Below, one piece after another: positions 19,490 to 31,900 of a stretch of 64,000 nucleotides of DNA; the stretch's first letter is position 1, and each line of letters opens with the position of its first letter. Under the pieces are notes generated by a model, which had not been told where the DNA came from, ran no database searches, and saw only the letters and a program-made list of their open reading frames with translations. The DNA lies in NCBI RefSeq assembly GCF_964204865.1, contig NC_135251.1, positions 16,554,001-16,618,000 of the forward strand, read 5' to 3'. The position numbers were made by a program, and so were the translations under genes. This stretch comes from Styela clava (lineage: Eukaryota; Chordata; Ascidiacea; Stolidobranchia; Styelidae).

Positions 19490-20826
19490 ATTTCCAATTT
19501 CTACTTACTTGAAATTGTTGGGAAAAGAAGCTGTAATTGGAACATAACGACAATAAAAAGAAAAAGAACATCTTCTAGAGATTACAGTGTGCAATTAGAA
19601 TTCCGCGTAATTGTTATCTGCTAACATTTTTACGAAACTTCCAGTCTTTATGTTCTCTTACCGTAAATTAGCGTTCTTACGTTGTTTTAAATTCGCCTAG
19701 AACAACTGTCATCAAAATCAGGCTATGTAACTTAAGTTTAAAGTTTTTCTAAGTTTAAAGTAAATTTTTTCCAGCTATTATGTAATTACGCCATATCTGA
19801 CAGCGCGATAGGCTGTTATTACGTCGACTTTTTCTTATTAGTCAACGTAATCATTTTGCTTTCTATTATAATCTACAAGCTATTTCTCCCTGAAACTATC
19901 TGACCATTAGGATTTTGAATTTGTTAAAGGAATTTTTAAAAATTTCTCAATAACAAAATTATATGATTTGTCAATTTAATGAAACCTCAATGTTTTGTTT
20001 GGCTAGAAAGCAGAATTGGCTCTCTCAAGGATTACTCGCTACTTAACCACCCTATGCTGCAATAAATTGACACAAACTGTTGCAAAGCTACCCTGTTATT
20101 ATCTGCTTTGATTCGTTTTATTTTAATTATTGGGGAATATTTAATTAAATCCTTGACAATAGCATGCCAAGAGCGACAAGAAAATATAGTAACGTGAATT
20201 AATATCTTTTTCTGAAATTTAGTTTTAGCTCAATCCTCGCAAATGGCGGATACGAGTTCACTTCTGTCGTAGGAATAGCTAGTCAAAGAACCGTTTCAAA
20301 TGCAGAAATGTAAATTGTTGAGCAGTGACAAGCGGTTAACTGTTATGTGAACCACACAACGACGCAGAGGAATTTATATTTCGCGCGGGAGGGGTCTATG
20401 GACTACAATTCTTTTTATACCCGTATCTCAGCTAATACTTTATCACTACACGACCTTTTTTTCAATGGCGTATGATTATTCATTTAAAAGCACTTATTTA
20501 AAACTCAGAATGGCAAAGATATGCAAAACTATTTATATATATATATGTATAAATTGCATTGCTCGTCGTTACATTATCATAATTTGTACTAACCCTTCAT
20601 CGATACTTCAGATTTTTCGTATTTGAATATTGTTGACGTTCATTTATATCTCATATTTACCTCGCATCATTTCAAATATAAGCAAAATATATATCAATAT
20701 TATCAATCGTCAAAGCATACTTCGTGCCGCAAACCTACCAGAGGCGCGATAAAAGCGCCATCTTTTAGTGAGTGTTTTCATCACATATTTATGGCAATGG
20801 AAAAAAGAAAAATCTTTATAAGTCAA

Positions 20827-20837
20827 TTTATTTTATT
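20827..20837 (-). terminator. Polyadenylation signals of DOMON gene 2
   Basis: Two overlapping minus-strand AATAAA hexamers (forward TTTATT at 20827-20832 and 20832-20837) lie about 50 bases beyond the proposed stop codon at 20886-20888. They support the short terminal exon. Confidence 0.55.
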
Positions 20838-20885
20838 CTTAACGAAGTAAAAGAGAATAGAAGCAGGCTGGATTTTTATCTCCTC

Positions 20886-23800
20886 TCAGTAGTATCGAAG
20901 TGGACCTGAAATGAAAATATAATTCAATAATTTCATTCAGAAATTAGACACAATGCGAATTGATTGAGAAGGGAATAACTAGACTGTTGCTTGTTACCGC
21001 ATTCCAGTAGCGAAAGTACATTTACATGTACCCTAGATTACGGACAATAAGATGCACCATGGATCTTTTTTGTTCTCAAAAAAATAGATCGAGAGCCTTA
21101 TATATGAATCAGGTAGTGCATTATGCTTTATTGCCTATATGTTTGTACAAAATCCCAATGTAAAGAAATTTATTGACGGTGTGCCTTAGGCTTAGGGGGC
21201 CGTAAAATATGGCAGTCATTTATCTACACAGTGTCGAAGTGTCTTTTATCTATGGAATATGCTCGGGAAAACAAGTTGTGATAGGCATATTACGTATTAT
21301 ATATATATATATATTTAATCGTTATTCAGAACTAGCAATAAATCAAATATATAATCTAAATCTTTTCAGAAACAAAGCCGAAGTCCAATTTGGAAATTTT
21401 TGTACGCACTGTTTGAAAATTCAATTACAAATCGTACATTAAAAAATATTTGAAAAATATGGAATAATCACGATTGTCGGTAGTTGGCGCAAGTGAGCAA
21501 TTTTAATACGACAATTCAGATTTTAGACAATATTTTACCTCCAACACAATATGTGCCAACCAAACGGAATCGTCCCCTGCATTCACATTTCGCCTGGTGA
21601 TTTCCATATCTTACACAATATTGATTCCATTTACAGGCGATTCGTTGACATGGATCGTAGTAATGCGCTGTCAATCATCAAATAATATTTGATTTTTTAA
21701 ATTCGATACACAAATAAATCATTTTTTATAAGAGTGGGAATTTTACATAGAAGAATAACGTCATTAATAAAATATAAATCAAATTATGATTGTAATTTCG
21801 TGGGTTTATCTTTTTCTATTTCAAATTTTTTAAAGAAATCTTACGCATTGGTCTTCTGAGGAAATCATACGTCGGTTCTAAAGGAAAATCGTTGATACAT
21901 TGTTATAAAACTACAAAAATGTTTCGAGATAAATCAAAATATCTTTGTTTATTAAATAAATCACATGACAGGTTTCATATTGAAACGAAATATTTCGTTA
22001 TGTGTATTTCAAATAAATATGTTAATTTAATAAAGTAGTGTCTATAAGAGATAAAAGCAACTTTCGATTTGGAACTTTATGTTTGAAATCTAAATTTACG
22101 ACAGAAAAACGTAGAATGTATACGAACCTCTGTATGATGTTCCCACGTGAGAACCTAAAAAAAGGAACTGTATGAATGATTTTTCGTAAAAATTACTGTG
22201 AAGTTTCTAAAATTAATTGCAGAAGTTGTATTTTTACCATTTACAGTAATGTATAATTTTCTATTGTGCGTATTACAACTACATTACCATAAGTAAATGC
22301 TATTGGCCCGCAGTGTGTCCCGCTCATGAAACTGTGTTCATACAAAGCCGTTACAATGTTTTTCGATAGAAAAAAACTATACAGAAATAAGCATAAAAGT
22401 CATTGAAAATAAAAACAGTTTGAAATAACAAAAAATCGTACACGAGATTTCATGAATATAAATAAAACATTAGAATATTAACCTGTTGATCCGAAGATTG
22501 AGCCTAAAATAGAAAAAAGAAAAGTCAACTTCTCAAGCTATAATTAGAGTTATTGCCAAAGCAAGCATTTGTTTATAGGATAAATATCAATGCAAAAACC
22601 TGGGTAACATTTTTTAAGTATAATAGTGCAGGAGAAAACTTTCCAATTTGTTATGATTTGGATTCATTTGATTTCTCAACTGCTAATGATGACTGCCAAT
22701 TTGAACACGTGAGTAACAGGAGTCTAGGAATATACATACATAATCGAATATCGTTTAATGGCATTTCAAACAATTTTTATACAAACAAAGATCTAGCTGT
22801 ACAGAATGCCATTCATAGGTAAAACTGAACTACTGAATTTTCTGAGGCCTGAAAACTTTCTGATGCATCATATAGTTTGATCAACAATTTAAGACATAGT
22901 TCTTTATTGTTAATATCAATATAAGACACTCACTTACCTAAGCATATTGGAATTTTGCTAACATATTTGTGAGTATGAGCAGCAATATTTCCTCCTTGGT
23001 GAGCCCGACCTCCCCATGCGAATAGGAAGTAGACACAGTTGTAGAGATTTTTATCATTAATCTATAAATGTAAAAGATAAAATGTTGATAAAAATCTCTC
23101 GGATATCCTAATATGTAACAATATTAAGTGGTTGCAGTTGCTGTAAATGCGCAGGGTCTGGATATAGATTCACACGGAACTTGAATACTTGTCTCACTAG
23201 CAAGAAACTCGCGGAATTGTTGTTGAACGGGAAGATGGTTGATTTTAAATAACCAGCCTATGCTTTCACTCGACACGTACTATCTCGATAAAAGACTTAT
23301 TAAATTACTGTAATGCATTTTTTTAGTAATCTTACGTCATATGTATTTCGTTTTCGTTTGAAAACGAATTTCAGCATTCCGTTATGATGGCCGTACGATG
23401 TCGCAGAAACATCCTGGTATTTGTCGGGTCCCACAGCATCCGGAGATCTGCCTTTCAAATATCTATCCGTCAATATAAAATTATGGCCGTACTCTTGCAT
23501 ATGACCGGTAACGCAGTCAGAGTTAGGCTGCAAAAATATTTAAAAAAGAATTCAATATCTCATATTCCATTCAGTATTATGTTTAGCGGAAAGAGATAAA
23601 ATTACGAACCGTTGAAAAATGATGTTTGTTATTAATAAAATTGCCCACAACAGCTTGCAACTGTTTTTGCCCATGGTTACATAAATGAACAAACGGAATA
23701 TCGTGCAATGTAACACAAAGAATACACCACTAGGTGTGATTTCATTTTCCTTTCTCGGTCTCGCGACCACGAGTGCTTATTTTAGGTGCTTGCTTATTGC

Positions 23801-26800
23801 TTTTATTAGAAAAAATGCTGTTTAAAAAATTTCTTACCATGTATGGGTCGTCAGAAAATCCGATACCAGCCCAGTACCCTTTTTCAACTTTTGCGGTTAT
23901 TGTAAACCAAACATCTTCAGAAAGAAAAAAGCTTTCCCATTTTGCTTCATATTCGCAGTCGATGCCCGATGCACAATTCTTCGGGTATCGGAACACACCT
24001 AAACGAATATATCAATACAATAACAATTTAGTAATAAAAATTTGATGTCAGTGCAGTTTCATGGAAAAATTATGCACAAGATATTACACAAATTTGTGGC
24101 TTGGTGAGTTATCATCCATCACTTGGTGTCCTACTTCAGCCTAGATGGCACGCCTGGCATGAAGCAGCTGTTTGCTGCTAGTTTACTCACGAGAGTTGAA
24201 ATATCGTTGATGCAATAAGAGGTGTGTGTGTTTGAAAATATGTGAATATAAATTGGGCGAGATTTCAGTAGATACCGGCTGTCACGGCTTGAAACAAGAC
24301 CTACTCGGGGAATCAAGAGATGCGAATACCGATAAGTATATTAATATATATCTCAGTTAAATACCAAATATTGCAGAGAATTACAAACAAGGCAGTGCGT
24401 GCAAGTTTAGTATATGCTCACCATCGTCTTCGTATCCCTCATCTGGGACGTATGTTGGTATAGGCGGTTTAGGTGGTTGAGCAGTTGGATACTGGGGGAA
24501 ACGAGGGTTTATAGGATATCTGTTTTTATAAGGCGATTGGGTTTCGGGTCGAATATATTGTGGTGGATCTCGAGAAATATATTGACGGGCGTACTGGGTT
24601 TTATAAGATTCCGTAGTTGGATTATAATATTTGGGCACTGTTTGCGTTGAGTACTGGGGTACTCTCCGCGTTTGATATTGTGAGATAGGTCGCTGGGTAA
24701 CGTAAGGGGTTGACGTAGTAGGCTTGTAATAGATGGTTGTAGTTGGCATTGAATACTGAGGTACTCTACGTGTTTGATATTGGGATGCCGGTGGTCGGGT
24801 AACGTATGGTATTGAAGGCGGCGTCTGAGGAGGACGTTGAGGTGAGGTTCCTGTGAATATAAGTTAAAGCTGAGACCAATTGAATGAGTAGTAACAAGTA
24901 TACGTAGAGTCCAACCAAATGAAAATTACAACCTAGTCACTAAATTTTGTATGATATATCTCATGCCTTCGCTATGAACAAGCATTTTTACAATTCCAAT
25001 CTATCCAATTATATTGAGGGAGCTACCATGTAATGGTCGTCATCAAAGTCAGCCATTTCAAAAGTGTTCACTATTAAACACTTACGGATGCAAACTCTTT
25101 CTTGGCTTGCTATCGCCATTGTGTGAACGGTAATCGCTGTCTCTCCATACGCATTACCACCCCATGCATACAGAAAATACGGACAGTTATTCAGAGGAAG
25201 ATCCATTGCGTCCTGGAAAATATGACACTGTAAAGAACTGAGAAAAAAAATTATGAAATAATGTTTAGAAAAGATACTCTACCCCAGTAACAAGTGGACG
25301 GATAAATGTAAAAGAAAGAAGTCCGTCGATATGTGTTCCTTGTGAGCTTGGGAGATCTTGCATCTCATCTGGCCCAACTTGAAATTGATTTCTTGATTTG
25401 AGATACCTGTCTTTAACAATAAGATCGTCTCCATATAATGGGTAGAATCCAGTTATAGCATCGGAGTCTGGCTGTTTAAAACAAATTCTCGTGAGTTAGC
25501 GGTAACACAAGCTGATATTAATTTGAAGACTCATAATAAAACCGTAATTGTGCTTAAATTAATAGTTTTTATTTATTGCATATATATAGTTAAAACAGCC
25601 GTATATACTGAAAAAATAATCTAAAATGTGAGCATTTTCATCTTTTTTTCTGTTACGTAATTGCTATAAATAGCATTGTACAGAACTGGAATATTTTTGT
25701 TGGAGAAACGTGTGATCTAATAACTAGAATTATACTGATAACACATTATCAGCTCTTTTGCTGATGTCGCTTAAATTTATACATCAACATTTACCAGACA
25801 TTATCAGGTGATTTGATTAGGAAATGGAACAGGAATGTAACTGATTTAATCGGGACTGGACATTACGTAATGTGGTTTCGTGTGATAAAAATAATAATGT
25901 GGTGTTTTTCTTACTTGAACCATTTTCACTGTTGTTGTTGTACTGCCTCACCAAATTCTATTCGAATGGGAAGCAGGGTACAACGCAACACAATAATTTT
26001 TTCATCTGGGCTAATTTCAATATTTATTGTGTTCGTTGCCTGACACGGAACTTGATTCAATAGTGTCAACATGGGCATTAACAAATTGCATTCCAATTTA
26101 ACAAGTGGTAACCTTAAGTTGTTCAAAACAGTGTAGAAAAAACATTTATTTCATTTGAATACCATTACAACTTGTATATTTTGCAAACCTAATTTTGCCA
26201 AAAAAAAAATGATCTTTAAAGTGTAGCGAGTTTAATAATAAGAAACATAATAAATGTTTGATTAAATTAAATAATATAGACTTCCGGATTTGAATGTGGA
26301 CTCGCGGAACCCAGGGACTGTACTGGCTTACCCCAGGGTGCAGCAGAACCCCGGTCGATCCCCACTGTTTAGTGACATGAAGAAACGTACTCGTTTAAAA
26401 ATATATATATATATATTAAGTAATATAGCAAGTTTCAATAGTTATGCAATATTGAAATATGACATTGTTGTTATGCGTGTCTCGATAATATCTCTTAATA
26501 ACATCATCCGAGTACATGAAATAGCTATGAAGCTGTAAGCCCAATTTATTTATTTGATAGACAAACTATAGACTGAGAACGATTCATTTAGTGAAACTGG
26601 GAATATTTTACATGTATGAAATATTTACAATTTTGTGTGGCAGTAGAAACCAGGATCCTGATCGAAATGAGTTCACTTACCATGAATCGATCGTTGGAAA
26701 ATCCAATACCAGCCCATATACCGCGCCGAACTCTCGCTTTGATGTTAAATTGGACGCTTTCTTGGGTAGGTAAATATCTCCACGATGCCATATAAACACA

Positions 26801-28908
26801 AGTACGATCTGGACATCCTGCTGGATATCTGAATGACTGGTCTGTAATGTAATCAAATTGAATGATATTACGTTTGATTAGTACTGAACAGAGAAATATT
26901 GTGATCGTTTAAAACTTGAAGTAAAAACTGTTTGCTTGTTTTAGTGCCGTTTTACTCTACACCTCGCCGAGGTCGTCAGACCAATTTGAAATGACAAAAC
27001 TTCATGAAATAAATGAATCAAAATGAATTCATTTTAGATTGCGACATATACGATGTATCCAGGGTCAATCAATGCCTCCGTATACCTTCGTAATTAAGCT
27101 AAGCTGCGTTTTTTTTCGAGAAGAATTCATTATGAGTTTTCAGGTTCGAATTCCTTTCAGTTTTGCATTTGGTTTGTACCATAAATATTCTCCAAAATGT
27201 AAGAAATAGCATTGGTTAGATTATGCCGAATTTTGTAGAACATTTGTAGAAAATAGTCGCTCGTCTACAGCCTCTTAAGGGGTTTCTATGAGGGGAGATG
27301 CCTTAATTCAAAAAAGGTCTGACTTTCTGATTATTACGTCATGTATATTTTCCACCATTAAAAAAATATTTAATCCTACTACCATTAAACCAGTCAACCA
27401 AGAGCGACCCATATCCAATAAAAAAGCTTTTTGTATTGAAGGAAAAACTCAATTCAAAAAGTTGTATTCAGACAATATATATAAATATATGCACGGGCGA
27501 AAGTTTTACTACGGGTTCATCGTAAGCGAAACGTCAAAATATTCTCTTTAACAAACTTTACTGAGAAAAACTGGAAAAACGCTGCAAGTTTGATATCGTT
27601 ATCAACGACGTATCATAAACATCCCAATAGAGAATATATAAAAATACCTAATTTTGAAACCGATTTCTAATTTTTATGTAAAGCAACGTTGCAAAAATAT
27701 CGTTCATTCGAATAAGAAACTTTAACCTTTTTTGATTTATGTCAAAATCATCATGGCGCATCATATCATGGTCGCTTTGAATTGAATAGAGACCGAATAA
27801 TTTTTACCCGTATTTGGTTTAATATTAGCGCAAATTCAATCTACCGAACATTGTACTTCTTACAACGCTTCTTAGTTTGGGCGAAATGATTATCATTGTC
27901 GAACTTATTTTGTTCAGAATGCACTTGCAAATGCAAGAGTTCCACATTAATGTTCACCCATCGGCAAAGAAATTGATAGATTATGCCCCCATGCTCTCTG
28001 TCTGCACTAAAGAATACGGACAATCATGAACCCTTGATATGAACGCATCACAGATCAAATCCCGGTTATTTTGTTCAAAGATTATTTTCGCTACAAGTAA
28101 AATCACCGTCACCGTCCATAATAAGGTTTTGCGGTTATCACCCTGCATAGGAGATATCGCGCTAAACCTTCATCTCAAATTTGCATAATACGCTATTGCG
28201 ATAAGAACCCGAAAACAAGGGCAAAATCTGCATTCTGTTTAAATTTTTTTATTAATTATTAGCAGTTGTTCGATGACGGCGCAAATTTCTTGAAAGAGAT
28301 TAAAATCAAATATTTATATGTGGAGATTATAATGACGCTTCAGGGTGCCTAATTAATCACCGGTTAATTGCGCATGATCATTAGCAAAACATAGGTGTTT
28401 TAGTAACATTTTAACATTATATATCATACTCATAATATATATACTTATGCTATGTAAATTTATAAAAATAATTGGAAAATTTTTTCAATATGATTAATAC
28501 ATAAAATTTTGTCGTCATTATATATGGATTTTTTAGTTTAAAAAAAAACATTACACAGATTTACACACGACAAGACAGATTTTTTTCAATTCAGATCAAA
28601 GAAATTTTCACTTTTAGTAACTGACAATTGAACAACTTCCGTGAAATTTTCAGCCCAGCGCATTCATTACCAATAATTCAGGCAGTGATTCATTTTGGCA
28701 TTTAGCGATTCATTTTTTTAAAATTCTGTATCTTGTTGTATAAAGAATATTTGAAATGTTACTTCCCTATACTATTTTTTCATTCAATTGCGCATGTTAT
28801 AACCAACTTACCAGATGGAGAAACAGGAAACATAGAACTCAGTCGGAGATGTCCATCTGCGTTGATTCCGATGAAGAATGCCGACAAAATCAAGACAGCA
28901 AACTGCAT
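20886..28908 (-). CDS. Secreted protein with two DOMON domains, Pro/Tyr-rich linker and EGF-like module
   Basis: Thirteen exons on the minus strand: 28812-28908, 26681-26841, 25283-25471, 25086-25212, 24422-24850, 23838-23998, 23336-23527, 22938-23061, 22483-22503, 22128-22154, 21845-21877, 21539-21667, 20886-20905. They join in frame to 569 aa. Signal peptide MQFAVLILSAFFIGINA. DOMON 1 is about residues 33-191 (IWAGIGFSNDRFM, SDAITG, VKDRYL, FLYAWGG). The linker, 192-334, is one 429-bp exon rich in Pro, Thr, Tyr and Gln, with QYQTRRVPQYS present twice. DOMON 2 is about 335-494 (FRYPKNC, YWAGIGFSDDPYM, SDCVTG, LTDRYL, FLFAWGG). Then come three microexons, LRRPM and an EGF-like module of six cysteines, and a six-residue last exon. 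Potential heme ligand pairs are Met86/His179 and Met388/His481. It lies upstream of, and in the same direction as, its one-domain paralogue; exons from DOMON 2 onward match that gene in length. Function is unknown; extracellular redox or heme binding is inference. Confidence 0.85.
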
Positions 28909-31900
28909 TGTTATTATTTACTTATGATTATTCTTATAGAGCTATAATAACAAAAAAACAGAAGATAGCGTTTTCTATTTACGCAAAATCGAGTATGATC
29001 CACCGAAAAATTTATAACTATATTTTAGTCTACAGTTAGATATAAAAATTAATACTATATTATGTGTTTTCGAAGGCATATATATTGCTATAATATCAAT
29101 TTATTTTATGTCTATCGCAACGCCTCTAACTTTTAAAAAAGTACCTCGTCATGACCTAAGGTGTTTTTATTAATGCTCGGAATGGAAGTGCAAACTTGCA
29201 AATAAAACCTTTTTTTCTATAAGATGTTGCACATGCAAAACACGCTATCGAAGACTTTCCTCAATAAGAACATGCTTATATCAATATACTTGAGAATCAA
29301 TGCGTATCTTATGGGTTCATGTTGCCTTAACTTCAGGACACGAGTTATGAAAAGTTTTTCATTTTCAATTTCATATCAGTTACCAGAATATTACCATCAC
29401 CTTACTATGAAGAAACAACAACACGAATTTCCGGATAATATTCACATTTTATGCATTCGATTTGCATGCTTTTTGGTATTACGTCACGTTTTATGCTCCC
29501 TGAGTGAACTTTTCAATAAAGACAAAATATCATAAGTAAATGCAACATCACGATGACGTAATTGTACTGCTTGACTTATTTCAAATAAATACAAATTTAC
29601 GATAGTAATTTATTAGCAACAAGTTCGTGACCCAAACGAATTATTACGCATAATAACTTATGGCGTATTCATAATGCTTAACTTTATGCAAATTGAAATT
29701 AATATAGACAGTATTTTTAGCAATGTTTTATGATGACATTTAAATAATTCAGCTTAACTTTTATATCTAATAAATTGAATTAACGATTAACGATTTTATA
29801 GACATACAGTTGTTAAGTGTATTTCAACTAAACAACTTCAATCTTGTTGCCATTATATTTCACTCTTATTATGTTCCGAACGAATTATATACCAGCCATT
29901 TGAACTACTAAATTCAACTATCAACCATATCAAATAGCTTAAGACAAAATCGTATATAATTATGATTGGGTTATTTGATTCAGAGAATGGAATCGATTTA
30001 TAAAATGACATCACTTGCTTCAATTTTTGTAATTCAATCCGATGAAAGGTGAACGATCTGGAATTGTCATTGAATCAGTTTCGATGAAGCAGGACAATGC
30101 TGATTTTAGCAAATTCTATAGATTAGAATTAGATTTTAGAATACCAACTTTGCACTCTTTAATCTTTACACATTAAACATTTATACCAGGAATTAGTAGA
30201 ATGAATCGCGACAAAGACTCAATCTTTGTTGTTCATTGACAACTACAACTTGACATTTTAGGTTGCAAACCACTCAACGTCTGATAGGTGTCTTCCGAAA
30301 TATGAACTATCACCATAGTCCGGAGTAGACATTCAGACTCATATCACAAATTTATCGGAGAATACTGCGCTTTTTCTAAATTCTACTTGTTGTATTAACC
30401 GGTCCTTTGAATTTGTCTTATGAAACCAGGAAATTCCAACGTACTAATACAGGTGGCGATATTATCGATGAAACTTGTTGAATGGTCTGTGAACCAACCC
30501 AGGTATAAAGATACGGTTAGATAAGGCAACTATTTTCTTCCATTGTGGATTTGCTGCCATACAAAATTATTTTCCTCATATAAACGTGGTTAGCATAGGG
30601 TTTCATATTTCTGACTAGGTTGCCCCGAGGTTGCGATTATAAGAGAACACGAACAAAGATAGGGGATACACTCGTGGTTATCTACTTGCGTGAATTTGAA
30701 TTTATCATAAACCGCTGAAAAGACAAAAGATTTTGAAAGATCGAAGTCACGGGCCCATTAGAGCCGTATTTCCAAATGACCAATAAACGCCAGCAATATT
30801 TAAAACGGGAGGTAACGTTGCAATTTAGGCGTTTTAAATGACTTCAACGAGCCGAATCGCTAATGACAATCCACCCATTATCAAAGGCATCACATTGTTT
30901 TGTGTTCATACCTAAGCACGCCGAACTCTTTATACCTGCCTCGCAAACCCCTACAGCCCAACGATCTGATATCCTGCTTGCACATCCACAAAATATATTC
31001 CATATCGCGATAATTTACCATAAAGTTTGAAGGAACATAACTTCAAAAGCTGCAGCTGGAGTTATACATTCGACAAGAGTTATACGATGAAACGGGCAAA
31101 GTATTATCCGTAGAATTTTTTTTATCGATTGCGAATCGTAAAAGTTGTAACCATACAAGGTCGCTCAGTTATTTAAAAAACGACCAACCCCAGACTATAG
31201 AGCCGCGTGTCAACACTTTCTGTCGTACCCGCGACGAGAAAACAAGTTGTTAGTCCTGGGTCGACTGTTGGATCTATGCATATTCACTGCACTGGATTTC
31301 GTTATAAATTCCCATGATGTATAAATTGCAATATTTTTTTTCAATTCGAAAAATAACCTAAAATGTTATAAACAACAGCATGAGTAATGCATATAAACGG
31401 GAATTTATGATTAAAAAGGTGTTCGTTTTACAAAATTCATTTTACAAAAAGATTGTTCGTCTGCAACAGATTGTCACGGATTTTTACGATCATATCATTT
31501 TTTAACAAATCGTAGTCGCGTTCTCTTGTTTCTTTCTTTGTATTACAATTAATGATATGCATATTTCAATTTTTTAGGGACTTTATTATCACATCAATAA
31601 GGTCACACATTGGATAATTTGACACAATGCGAAACTTTTGTACATAATCGTGCTTATTAAACGTGTTTAGTCCGATTAAGTAGACTTTCTGACAATATTA
31701 ATAAAACTGGTAAAATTCACTGATATTTTTTACGACGGCAAGAAAAAATGGAAAGAAGACATTATCCAAACAATTAACACCGTGACCATCTATGAATCTG
31801 ACAAAATCAACAACAAATTAAGCTCATGATTAATATATGGACGTAACAAAATATCTGGCTGCGTTTTATAACCAAAAATTTCCCAAATATATATGTGTAA

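Larger units (their letters stand above)
17491..20885. other. Intergenic region between the two tandem DOMON genes
   Basis: This should contain the promoter of the 12520-17490 gene and the 3' flank of the 20886-28908 gene. I found no exon-like peptide or clear promoter element. It is AT-rich with short open frames. The only structure is the 40-base tandem duplication at 19414-19489 and a short (ta)n run near 20530. Confidence 0.5.

Noticed and set aside
24414..24650. Plus-strand frame over the linker exon
   Set aside because: It is the antisense shadow of the Pro/Tyr-rich linker exon at 24422-24850, whose splice sites and phase fit the minus-strand gene.
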